From contig WKLE02000436.1 of assembly GCA_014885115.2 (NCBI GenBank), forward strand, positions 1-29,155: a DNA stretch of 29,155 nucleotides. Reading direction: 5' to 3'. The notes beneath the pieces were generated by a model. It made no database searches and was not told the origin of the DNA. It saw only the letters and a program-made list of their open reading frames with translations. Both the position numbers and the translations under genes were made by a program. Source of the DNA: Asterionellopsis glacialis. Taxonomy: Eukaryota > Bacillariophyta > Plagiogrammaphyceae > Rhaphoneidales > Asterionellopsidaceae. Positions 1-9,224 of this stretch are shown here, piece after piece. The number at the start of each line of letters is the position of its first letter. Positions within the stretch are counted from its first letter, which is position 1.

Positions 1-403
1 TGGATTTTCGAAAACATGCTGTGTACCAGAAAGGAGAGATGTAGCTACTGCCTGTATATATGATCATGTTGGGGATTGTGTGAACAATTATACATTTTTT
101 TTTAAAAAACTGTATTTAAAAGCTTGAACATCTCTGCATAACTATCCTTCAAAACTAGAGTGTGTGTATAATATATGCTTGTATAGGCGTGAAGGGGAAT
201 ACAAAGTAGTCTTACAAAATTTCATTAAACAAATCGATACTCTCATGTACTGTACATCTAAAAATATCATTCACGAAAATAAAAGCAATGCAGCAGGCTA
301 GATGCCCATCCTTCTTGGTATTGCATGGTCACTTTTCTTAATTTCATCCATGCAGCTAGCTCATCCCAATATGTATCACAACCGACCATCAAGTGAAAAC
401 ATA
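1..403. other. Non-coding flank downstream of the CRAL-TRIO gene
   Basis: This AT-rich stretch lies past the stop codon of the minus-strand CRAL-TRIO gene and probably holds its 3' UTR and terminator. I see no credible coding sequence; a plus-strand reading frame that starts at about 302 runs antisense through the gene and has no recognisable motif. Confidence 0.5.
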
Positions 404-1360
404 CTACACTCCAGAACTAGCCTGAGGGTATTCCAATTGATTCGTTCCACCATACTCCTGAGGTATGACATCTTCCTCCATGAATTCTTTGAATCTATCC
501 AAAGGTACACCGGCAAACAATTCAATCTTTTCTGCCGTGGTAGGGTCCAGAAAGCCCCTGACCATTTTGTACGCTGCCGATGCAATTCGGGGAACATTAA
601 AGAGACAAATATGATCCACAACTTCCGGATAGTGAATCTCAACGGTCTTGATGAGAGTTTTCAATAAGGGTACGACCTTCCATATTCTACCCTTGACAAT
701 ACCCGATACGACACCCTGGAGATCGGCAAAGTAAATAATCCGATCCACAGCTACACCATTGTCACTTGCCGATTGTCGAATTTGGACAAACTGAGTTTCC
801 AAAAAATAGAGATCGGCTTCTTTCCATTCGTCTTGACTAACCGTGGTGACGGTACTGCAGCTGAAGAATTGACCCAATCGTTCAAAAAAGACGGGACGGG
901 CCTTCCGATCTGTCCCAGCCCACAATCCAACCCGCATTGTTTGACATTTTTGGACATTATCTGGTATAGCGTCCTTATGATTGGATAGTATATTTTGGAC
1001 AATGACATCGACTTTATGTTCTTTCCGAAATTTCAATGCGGCCATGAGTCTTTGATACGATGCTTCCATATCAAATGTCCCATCCTTGCGTCGATCGGCC
1101 ATGAGGTATCGTTGGAGTGTGATATCATCCAATGGACGCCATCCCGAGGATGGCAACTCATCATGTGAGAATTCGTAGACTGGTACCATCATGGATGAAT
1201 CTTTCTTTTCTTCTTTATCATCATCATTCCCAATTGGCGGTGAAGATTCGTAGTATCGTTGTCGAAAATCCGTCAGAGCTTTTTTTTCTTGAGGGGTCAG
1301 TTGATCCTCGAATGAAGCAACATTGCCCTGTAGGTTTGGTATACCACAACAATGATTCAT
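404..1360 (-). CDS. CRAL-TRIO (Sec14-like) lipid-transfer protein
   Basis: A 318-aa protein of the Sec14/CRAL-TRIO fold, a family that binds and exchanges phosphoinositides, phosphatidylcholine or other hydrophobic ligands at membranes. Residues about 80-117 form the helical CRAL-TRIO N-terminal region (LQRYLMADRR...ALKFRKEH). The lipid-binding domain spans about 140-305: a strand ending in YFADLQGV, then the conserved block 'HYPEVVDHICLFNVPRIASA', 'GFLDPTTAEKIELF' and the closing 'VIPQEYGGTNQ' loop typical of Sec14 proteins. No Golgi-dynamics or spectrin domain is attached, so it is a short single-domain member and probably cytosolic. The ATG at 1360 sits directly behind a T-rich tract ending in AG on the minus strand, which looks like a 3' splice site. 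A short 5' exon at 1892-1858 (donor GTAAGC) joins in frame, so the true start may lie upstream and give about 330 aa. The family is clear; the ligand cannot be told. Confidence 0.86.
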   Translation of the reverse strand: MNHCCGIPNLQGNVASFEDQLTPQEKKALTDFRQRYYESSPPIGNDDDKEEKKDSSMMVPVYEFSHDELPSSGWRPLDDITLQRYLMADRRKDGTFDMEASYQRLMAALKFRKEHKVDVIVQNILSNHKDAIPDNVQKCQTMRVGLWAGTDRKARPVFFERLGQFFSCSTVTTVSQDEWKEADLYFLETQFVQIRQSASDNGVAVDRIIYFADLQGVVSGIVKGRIWKVVPLLKTLIKTVEIHYPEVVDHICLFNVPRIASAAYKMVRGFLDPTTAEKIELFAGVPLDRFKEFMEEDVIPQEYGGTNQLEYPQASSGV

Positions 1361-2212
1361 TCTATAAAAACAAAATCAAACTAGAGACAATCACAAATAC
1401 TAGATCAAATCTGAACTCAGGTATCTACTGCTGTAGAGTGTAGTTTTCTCGAGGCTTGTTTTCCTCTTTAGAGACTACTACAGTACAGCACTCTGCACAA
1501 TCAATACTCAAGCAATGGTATCTTTTTGTGCTCACCGAGCAGTGTTTTTGTTTTATCGTTTCTTCCGAATGGAATTTACCTAGTCTAGTTCGGCGAAATG
1601 GTGCAAAACTACAGGCGTTCTCTACGGAAATTATTTACAATCATGGCGAGAAAAATGTAGTAAAGATCCAAACCGTAAACACTGCCAAGAACTACAAAAA
1701 TCCAAAATACAGATTTTCGAGAAAACACTTCTCCTAGGGAGCGATAATTGGAAGAACAGTACAATAGTCTGTCTATCTGTCCTTTTTGCATGGATTTGCA
1801 GAAATTGCAATCTAGTAGAGAGCCAATCAAGTATACAGAAAACAGAAATGAGCTTACCTGGTACGAGTTGGAAACAGTTGACATTCTGCCATGCATGTAC
1901 ACAGACTACCAGAACCTACAGTAAGTCTGGAATCTGATGGATGGAAAAGGCACATACAAAGCCACCAATAGTTTTTTTTATCATATGAAATTTCAGAGTG
2001 TATACTGACTGTCTGTATGACCGGTGAACGCGCACTAACTACCATAGGTAAAGATTTGCCAAGGAAAGCAAGGGACGGGCGGAGAGCAAGCAAATCACCA
2101 TCCAAAAAGATCGAATGAATATTATTATTTACTGACTCAAAAAGACACGCCGCAATCAGTGTGTACAGTACACAGACATAATATTATAGCAAACAACAAA
2201 CAAACGACAATC
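1361..2212. other. Divergent intergenic region, possibly with a short 5' exon of the CRAL-TRIO gene
   Basis: This separates two divergently transcribed genes and must contain both promoters. On the minus strand, ATG at 1892-1890 opens an 11-codon frame ending at a GTAAGC donor (1857-1852), in phase 2 with the acceptor at 1363-1362 just before the CRAL-TRIO ATG. The intron would be 496 nt. Other reading frames here show no family resemblance. Confidence 0.4.
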
Positions 2213-4055
2213 ATGGCTTCTATGCGTTGGGGTGATACCGATTCTTCAGATGATGATGAGATCCGTGTTTCATCATTGAACATTCGTGCAAGTGAAAATG
2301 ATGGCAATGATTCCGACTCCGTTTCATCTGCGGAGGAAGGAAAAGGAGGAGAAGGTGCACCTGGAATGCCACCACATCCACGACAGGCCCCACAACGTAG
2401 TGATAGTCGCGGTGGCCGCGGCGGAGGCGGAGGTAACCGTCGTGGTGGAGGAGGGGCAAATCGACGTGATAATAATCGTGGTGGTGGGAATGGAAGAAAT
2501 AATCGACAAGGGGGCGGAGGAGGTGGTGGTCAACATCGTGGTGGCGGTGATTGGAAAGAAATGGCAAAATCGCAAAGTCGATACGGTTCTGGCTCGCAAC
2601 ATCAAGCACAGCAGCAGCAAGGTGAGTGACATTTTCTACGTAGATTACAGTACTGAATCTACGTAAATTCAATATGGAATCACAAAAAGTGTTGGAACAC
2701 TAGTAGACGCCGCTGTCTCTGTACTCGTACTCGTACCTGGCCGTCCCCGTCACTTTTTGGTAATACACATATTATACGTGATATTATACATCTTCATGGA
2801 AGCAAACACATCATGTCTCCATTTCCAATTTCACTCGGAACTCAATTTGCTCACAAATTTTTTTCAAAACTGTTTGCATTCACACAAATAACTGAAACAC
2901 CACAATGTTCCATATATTCTATTCTATTCTATTCTATTCTATTCTATTCTATTCTATTCTATTCTATTCTATTCCATGCTATAAAAAGATGTGGATGGTT
3001 CCGCATGGATGGCACAGCGTCGAGCGAAACAACAAGAACAAAAAAAAAGGGTAGAACAAGAACAACAAGAAAAACGAAAATCGCAATTAAGTGCCCTGAA
3101 AACAGTTGTGGCAGAAACTTCGTCAGGAGGAGCATCATCGTCAGCATCATCATCCCTTGCCAAGGCATCGTCCTTGGCACAATTAGAACGTCGATCCTCC
3201 TCTGGTGCAGGAGGAGGAGGAGGAGGAGCAAGACCTAAACTTCAATTGGCCAAACGAACCAAACCTGTAGCAGAACTCAAACCCGATGATAAATATTTAA
3301 AGGAAGATACTAAAAAACAACAACCACAAAATAATAATAATAATAATAACGACAAGTCGAAAGATTCGAATGAAACTGGTGCAGACAGTAAAACACAGAA
3401 ACATAAAAACGATAAAAAGAAGAATCATGATGATTCATCATCCTCTTCTTCTTCGAGTACCTCGGAATCAGACGATGAAGTTTACAGGATATTACAAAAA
3501 CCTAAAAAAGTAGCAGAAAGTAAACCTCCTACAAAACCACATATTCAATACAAAGTAACCATTGGTGAAACGAATCAACAACAGCAGCAACAACAACAAC
3601 AACAGAAATCAGCCAACAAACCATCTGGTGAATTACTACCCAATGGAAATGTACGTCTAAGTCGAAAGGGAAATAATAATAGAAGAGGAGGTGGTGCTGG
3701 GGATGATACAGCATCTCATGGAAGTGGAACATCCTCACAACGATCTCATGGTGGTGGAGGTCGAGGAGGAGGACGAAATAGAGGTGGTGGACGTGGAGGT
3801 GGTGGCAGCCGAGGAGGTGGACGTGGTGGTGGTGGTGGTGGGGATTCATCGAAATCACAAAATAACAACAATAATAATAAGAATTCTTCATCACGAAATA
3901 ATCACAAGGGAGGTAGGGGCAATAAAAATTCCAACAATAAATCCAACAATAACAATAACAACAACAACAACAACAGCAACAGCAACAGATCTTCTTCTTC
4001 CAATAATAATAAACAACAACATTCTGCACTACAAACCAAAGTTCAAATTGGTTAA
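2213..4055 (+). CDS. RGG-box, Asn/Gln/Ser-rich disordered protein, probably RNA-binding
   Basis: I read two exons, 2213-2621 and 2989-4055, giving 491 aa. The donor is GTGAGT at 2622 and the acceptor AG is at 2987-2988. The split codon (G + AT) gives Asp and joins two long open frames exactly. I chose the ATG at 2213 because the frame upstream has only a GTG. The N-terminus is acidic (RWGDTDSSDDDE); residues about 60-125 are RGG/RRGGGG-rich. Exon 2 opens with a charged helix (AWMAQRRAKQQEQKKRVEQE), followed by poly-Asn, poly-Ser, a run of about ten Gln, a second long RGG block and a poly-Asn tail. There is no RRM, KH or helicase domain. RGG boxes usually bind RNA and drive condensate formation, so a role in mRNA metabolism is likely but inferred. 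No orthologue is recognised with confidence. Confidence 0.8.
2622..2988 (+). other. Intron of the RGG-protein gene
   Basis: A 367-nt phase-1 intron with GTGAGT donor and AAAAAG acceptor. It is supported by the exact frame match of the open frames on both sides and by the in-frame stop just past the donor. Its last 73 nt are mostly an ATTCT pentanucleotide array. Confidence 0.8.
2916..2970 (+). repeat. (ATTCT)11 microsatellite next to a 3' splice site
   Basis: There are eleven perfect ATTCT units followed by one ATTCC unit. The array ends 18 nt before the inferred exon 2 of the RGG gene and supplies the U-rich stretch normally expected before an acceptor. Confidence 0.95.
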
Positions 4056-4973
4056 ACAAAAAGTAAAGAGATGGAAGACAAGACAAGTATTTGTGTGCTA
4101 CATGCCATGCTATTCCAATTCTTCGAAGTAAATAAAATATACATTCAGCCACTGTTGTTAGGGGGGTGGGGGGTTAGGGGTTGGACTCGTTTTTCAAGAT
4201 GGAACATCTAAAAAGAAAGAAATATAAACATACAATCATTAATCATAAGAATAATAACTTCACTGTAGTACGTAGACATTGGGACTTTTTTTTTTTGAAA
4301 AAGAAACATTTTTCATGTATGATGCATTGTCGACAAGAATGTTTGGAAGAATATAATATTGTATGACGAAAAAAAGACAAGGATTTCAAACAGAGTGTGC
4401 TGTTACGAAAACACAACACCATCATGCAAGGGAGATAAATAATTTGGTTTTTTTTCGATGCTTCAATCACAGCAGTATACTACCATATATTTATTATAAA
4501 TAATTCTTGCTTTTTACTTGTGCAACTCACTGATGTCATCATTTTATAGTTGAATTACCAAGTTCCTTATTCCTGATACTCAATACCAAATGATTTTTAT
4601 ACCCCTTTTTGTTTTGTTGACCAAGCTGTACAACATGGGAGAAGGACAAGTACATCCACAAACAAGTAAGTAGCTATAGTTACACCATAATAATAGAGTT
4701 AGTTCAACATTATATCATATCAGACTTATTTTTTTGAAAAAAACACATTTCAACAATGGCTGGAAGTGCTTCAACAAACCATTTACATGGCATGTACTGT
4801 TTTTTTTTGGTATAAAAAAGGTTCTATTATATTATTTAAATAGTGGTTCAAAACGATTACTTTATGAATTACAGGCAGTAGGGGGTAAGCCTTGATTTTT
4901 ACCAAAACCAGCGTAGTGTTGATTTTTACCAACTTGAAAGTTAATATTAAATTATTGTCTGTCTGTCTATCTA

Positions 4974-5016
<43 letters not shown>

Positions 5017-5107
5017 TTCGTCTTTTTTTTTTTTCAAAACCGTCTTCTTTTAAAAAAAAACACCCTTCGTCCTCCGCTGCTTGCCTGAATACAACAACAA
5101 CTGCACA
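4056..5107. other. Intergenic region with G-rich tract and GTCT microsatellite
   Basis: This region lies between two same-strand genes. It contains a G-rich tract at 4161-4183, about 105 nt past the RGG stop and probably in its 3' UTR, long T and A runs, and the GTCT array at 4957-5016. A small frame from ATG 4635 runs 10 codons into a GTAAGT donor (about 4666) and could be a 5' exon, but I find no partner exon. Otherwise I see nothing coding. Confidence 0.5.
4957..5016 (+). repeat. (GTCT)n tetranucleotide microsatellite
   Basis: Fifteen GTCT units, two of them ATCT variants. The array lies about 90 nt upstream of the methyltransferase start codon, within its presumed promoter or 5' UTR. Confidence 0.95.
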
Positions 5108-6421
5108 ATGAGGAAAGCACCATCATGCTGGACTGTAATGCTATGTTTTAGTTTTAGTATTTTTTGCCTATGGTCTACCTCCTTGGTCCTCCTTGGTAAT
5201 TATCTTTGGCGTGATGGTTGTGGTGGACACAACCAAACTCCAAGAGCAGAATCGAAACCCGACCAGCAAGTAAAAATATGTCCCCAAGCATGGAAGTTCT
5301 ACAATGAGGAAACCGACAGGGCATATCTAGAAGACTTGTATCGGAAATTGTACGCTTACCACAATTTGGGAGGCAACATGGAATCCTTGCAGGCATTTTT
5401 GGATGAGGCGATAGATTACACCTATGATAAGGTCGGTTTGACACCCTTTGTCCTCGACAGCAGCAAGGAGGATGTGAATGCTTCCAAAAACATAGACTCT
5501 GTGCAGCAACAAATACGAAACGAGCTTGCACGACAAGATGTTGATAATCGTGGTGGCTACTATCAGCGCAAATTGCCAGGATCCTTTCAGGGGACTGCAA
5601 TAAAGAGCAAACACTACAGCAATAAAGCGGAAATGGACACTCGGTTCCTCACTGTCTTGCAGCCTGTGTCAACCATGAGATGGGATATTGCCATGGGTCA
5701 CCCAAACCAAACTTTGAAGCATTGCCAGGGCTTCCACGAACTGCAAGGGCCGCCAAATCGTCGCTACGAGACCAAATACATATGTGGGTGGGATCATCTG
5801 TCAAGTACTAAGAAATATTCAAACATAACGGCATCAAAAGCATCAACAAAAGAGAACAAGGAATCCTCTGCCCATAGTAATTGTAACATAGTATCCATTG
5901 GCAGCAATGATCAGTGGGGGTTTGAAAACCAAATCATCAAACATACAGATTGCAATATTGCAACTTTTGACTGCACCGTGAGGAATCCCAAGCACAAGCC
6001 ACGTACGGACCAAGTGAAATTTTATAGCCAGTGCATTACAGGGGGGCAAGAAGAAAAAGTCATCAATGGCCGGTCCTTTGGTACCTACTTTGATTTGCTT
6101 GAAAAAGCCGGCATGGCAGAAGCTTCACGTATTAATTATCTCAAATTAGATGTGGAAGGCTATGAATATGATGTTTTGACAAGCATGATTCGTCAAGCCT
6201 ATGAACGGAATATGTGGCATTTGTTGCCAGAACAAATGCAGATTGAATTTCATTACGCAACCTGGATGTATGATCTGCCATGGTCACTGAGGACACGGGA
6301 AACTGGTGAACTTGTGGCTTTCTTTTCCATGCTATTCCGGGAAGCTGGTTATGTTGTAGTTCACGTTGAAAATGTTTTCTCGACCATACGAGAACTTTTA
6401 CTGCTCAAGATTTATTGTTAG
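5108..6421 (+). CDS. Type II membrane protein with METTL24-like (Methyltransf_22/FkbM-type) domain
   Basis: A 437-aa single-exon protein. I start it at the ATG at 5108; the frame upstream has no ATG. Residues about 6-34 form one hydrophobic segment after a short basic N-terminus (RKAPSCW), the layout of a type II signal-anchored Golgi or ER protein. The lumenal part has a stem with several Cys and a C-terminal Rossmann-type methyltransferase domain. Motif I is 'IVSIGSNDQWGFE' (from about residue 260) followed by 'CNIATFDCT', the arrangement of the METTL24/Methyltransf_22 family. 'LKLDVEGYEYDVL' (from about 345) is the acidic DxEG motif shared with FkbM methyltransferases. It probably transfers a methyl group from SAM to a glycan or other secretory substrate. 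No METTL24-type enzyme has a substrate I can name with certainty, so the target is unknown. Confidence 0.8.
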   Translation: MRKAPSCWTVMLCFSFSIFCLWSTSLVLLGNYLWRDGCGGHNQTPRAESKPDQQVKICPQAWKFYNEETDRAYLEDLYRKLYAYHNLGGNMESLQAFLDEAIDYTYDKVGLTPFVLDSSKEDVNASKNIDSVQQQIRNELARQDVDNRGGYYQRKLPGSFQGTAIKSKHYSNKAEMDTRFLTVLQPVSTMRWDIAMGHPNQTLKHCQGFHELQGPPNRRYETKYICGWDHLSSTKKYSNITASKASTKENKESSAHSNCNIVSIGSNDQWGFENQIIKHTDCNIATFDCTVRNPKHKPRTDQVKFYSQCITGGQEEKVINGRSFGTYFDLLEKAGMAEASRINYLKLDVEGYEYDVLTSMIRQAYERNMWHLLPEQMQIEFHYATWMYDLPWSLRTRETGELVAFFSMLFREAGYVVVHVENVFSTIRELLLLKIYC

Positions 6422-7292
6422 TAATAATACAAAGGGAAGCAAACAAATTATACACTTACTGCATTTAGTATTTGTTCATGAATGGTGGATGTTAAACTTT
6501 TGGCAAGGAGTAAAATGAGCTTGAAAGTCGAACAAAATTTGGCGAGACGGGGGGAGGGGGGTCTGCGCCTACCACCACATCACCAACTTCTCCACCAACC
6601 TCGTCTCCTACCTACTACACCGCCAATCTCTTCACCAACACTTTTGCCGCTTCTTGAATTTTTTTTTATTCCAATGGTGTCCAAAAACTTAGTGGCGGTG
6701 GTTACAGAGGTTTGAGACTTTTGAACAAACTAAATGCTTACCAGATGATGCCTATACTTTTAAAATGTACGATAGCGATGGTAATGGCATCTGCTGTGAT
6801 TTATGGCTCTGAATATTTCAAAGTTTTTTGGGATGGAGAACAGTTATAAACACAGAATGTTTTCGGGGCTGAAACGTCCGTACAGTTTGGATCGGGAACT
6901 CCTTTGGTATGGACACAACTGTGAAATTTCATGAACAAACTTAATGCATAACCATGTACATAAATAGTACATCAAGAACAAATGATTTGTATGTTTACAC
7001 TAGAGTAGGCAAGAATGGGACCCTCGATGAACTTGAGAACCAGCTTTGTAACATGTGATTTTTCATTCAGGAGTGCAGCGACAGTTATATTAACTTCTCA
7101 TGAATGTGCCATTTTGTACTCGAATATGGTACAGTACAAGCTATGCCCCCGATAAAAATTCATCTCCGGATCCGTAACAATGCGAGAAATCTCGAAATAA
7201 AGCATACTTGGTCGGATCACCAATTAGTACAGTTTTCATAAATCAACTAGAAAAAGAGAAAGAAGCAACCGTTATGCTTTACTAAGCTCAGA
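6422..7292. other. Intergenic region around the GICC relic
   Basis: Apart from the decayed module, this holds a G-rich pair of runs at 6549-6561 and AT-rich sequence forming the 3' flanks of the methyltransferase (+) and MATE (-) genes. No other coding signal is seen. Confidence 0.5.
6568..6924 (+). pseudogene. Relic of a secreted 'GICC' module protein with Ser/Thr/Pro linker
   Basis: No single frame is open, but consecutive pieces in changing frames match the order of a module I know from stramenopile secreted proteins. A Pro/Thr/Ser linker begins at 6568 (PTTTSPTSPPTSSPT) and shifts frame to continue PTTPPISSPT. Then come 'NGVQKLSGGGYRG' (6673-6711), a frame change, 'CLPDDAYTFKMYDSDGNGICCD' in two parts (6735-6800: CLPDDAYTFKM, then YDSDGNGICCD), another frame change, 'YGSEYFKVFWDGEQL' (6802-6846) and a stop, and finally 'VFGAETSVQFG' (6859-6891). 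At least three frameshifts plus stops make this a decayed copy. Introns cannot explain it, because the junctions are a base or two apart. No signal peptide is visible upstream, so the 5' part is lost or unrecognisable. The family name and function are unknown to me. Confidence 0.58.
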
Positions 7293-9224
7293 CTATTCAT
7301 TATTCCTTTTTCTTCTTCTCAAAGCGGGAAAGAGTCCGACACCCCAACCATTTACTTTCAGTATACCAATCAAGGCGGTTGCTAGTCTTCCCAAGAACAA
7401 AGTTACAATACCCTTGCTCCAGATGGCTTGAACACTGGTTGCTTGTCGAATAGCTTGAATGGATAGAACCGTAGCAAAAGATGTTCCTATTGCCAATAAA
7501 TTGAATTGATTCCCTCCTACAACCAAAGATTCAATAATGAGGGTGAAACTTACCAACAGTTGCTGCCATGCAAGGGGTGGTATGAGTTCTTTCAAGTGAT
7601 TGCGTATGATCACGTCCGATGTAAATATGACAGGAAATATCCCGCTCATTGCAAAAATTGCTCCTGTACAGAGCAAGCCTTGAACTGCAGCAAACTGGAT
7701 CATGTACTTTGTTAATGATCTTCCTTGGGCACGATCATTTTGAGCAATGGCGCGACTCATCAGCACTTGGGCAGCCACAGCTGCACCATCCATGAATAAT
7801 GCAAAAATTAACCAAAAACTAAGTGCAACTTGATGTGCAGCAACATGCGCTGCACCTAGTCGTGTTGCACGTGCTGTAGCATAAGCCCATCCCATCAAAA
7901 GCGATCCTTGTTTGGCCATCATGGCAAGATTTGCACGCAAAATTGTACCAATGACTTTTCCGGAGTTGACATGAGTTTGCGGCTTTATAGCAGTAGCAGC
8001 ATGAAAGGAAACCCGTCTTGTATTTTGTTTACCTGGCAACATTTTCCGTCGTCTCAAGACATACATATACACTAGGGCAGCGCCCACTTGTGATATTGCT
8101 GTGGCAGCTGCAGCACCTTTCACGCCCAGTTTACAAGGAAACATCAATATGGGATCTAATACTAAATTAATGAAGGAAGCGACAGCACTTGCAAGCAAAG
8201 GAATTTTTGTATCGCCATACCCTCGGAATGCTCCTTCTGCCACTACAACCATCAATACAGCAGCTATGCCATAATTGCAGATTATGACATTAATTCAACA
8301 AAAATGTACAGACGATAATACAGAAAATGAGAGATGAGCATTCTTGCAGATCTGTGGAAGCCTCACTGCTGCAAAAGCGAAAACAGACTTACGAGCAGCC
8401 CAACATCTTGTCGATAGGTAGCTCCATGCTATAGTGTATAAGTTTGATGTTTTTGGTATGCCCATAGTAGTAAGGATTGCTGGTCCACCTACTTGTAAAA
8501 TAGTTAGGATTATAAACCCAAGTACAATACCTAATTGGAGTGTAATAGCTGTGACCTCTTTGGCTTCTGCGGAATTATGTTGCAAGGATGTGGCAACTAA
8601 TGATGTCGTAGCTGTCGTCGTGGCTCGAAACGCGTTGAAGGCAAGATGAAAAATAGATGTACAAGGTCCTAATGCTGCTAATTCAAGACTTCCCAAATGA
8701 CCGACATATGCAGTATCCACCAAGCTCAACAAAGGATCAGCAAGCATCCCAATCAAAGCAGGTATTGCAATACTAAGAGTGGGTTTTGTCCAATCATATT
8801 TTTTTGTTTTTGATGGTTCTTCCTCTGAAGGCTCTGCACTAATCATTGAGGACGAAGCAAAACAGGTTGTCCTCTTTCTTGATTTTGCGCCAGTGGTTGG
8901 TGCAAACAAAAAAGGTGAACCACGTGTATCTGGTGCTATAAAGTGATTCTGATGGGGCGAATGATCTTTTCGTTTCGTGGTGATCATGCCCGTCAACGAA
9001 TGAGTTGAGAATGCTTCCGCGAACGCATTGCTGTGTTCGCTTTTAATTGATAATGCAATAACCAGAAGTAACCCACAGCGAATCTTTCGCTTTTGAGAAG
9101 ATAAAAACGACGGTGCTGTGTGGGGAGGAAACGTCGTTTTGTTCTTCCTCGAGTGCCAATTCACGGTGTCTCCAACATTTAGTTTTTTTATTGAAATTTT
9201 ACATTCGTTTCTAGTTGAGTTCAT
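7293..9224 (-). CDS. MATE-family multidrug/toxin extrusion transporter, probably organelle-targeted
   Basis: Two exons, complement(8393-9224) and complement(7293-8263), encode 600 aa. The intron (8392-8264, 129 nt) has donor GTAAGT and acceptor CATAG. It rejoins the conserved stretch as CWAAPAVLMVVVAEGAFRGY, with C + CT giving Pro. MATE proteins are polytopic antiporters exporting cationic or organic compounds in exchange for protons or sodium. The first MatE repeat starts at about residue 142 (PALIGMLADPLLSLVDTAYVGHLG, in two parts: PALIGMLADPLLS, LVDTAYVGHLG). The second follows 'GYGDTKIPL'. About twelve membrane segments are expected. A 140-residue N-terminal extension includes a hydrophobic stretch (CGLLLVIALSI), 'SNAFAEAF' and a Ser/Arg-rich tail, which suggests plastid targeting as in plant EDS5/DTX46-type MATEs. 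However, the hydrophobic stretch lies some 45 residues in, not at the N-terminus, so the start codon or compartment is uncertain. I start at the ATG at 9224; only a GTG lies further upstream. Confidence 0.93.

Noticed and set aside
302..667. 121-codon plus-strand frame
   Set aside because: It lies antisense to the CRAL-TRIO domain and shows no family features.
2220..2672. 150-codon minus-strand frame, His/Asp-rich
   Set aside because: It is the reverse reading of GGT/GAT-rich RGG codons; repetitive codons leave several frames open.
3529..4152. 207-codon minus-strand frame rich in His, Tyr and Cys
   Set aside because: It is the antisense of the Asn/Gln/Gly repeats of the RGG gene, with composition set by the repeats.
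4783..5037. Minus-strand frame with a DRQT repeat
   Set aside because: It is a translation of the GTCT microsatellite, not a gene.
5175..5600. 141-codon minus-strand frame
   Set aside because: It is antisense to the methyltransferase gene, whose domain evidence is strong.
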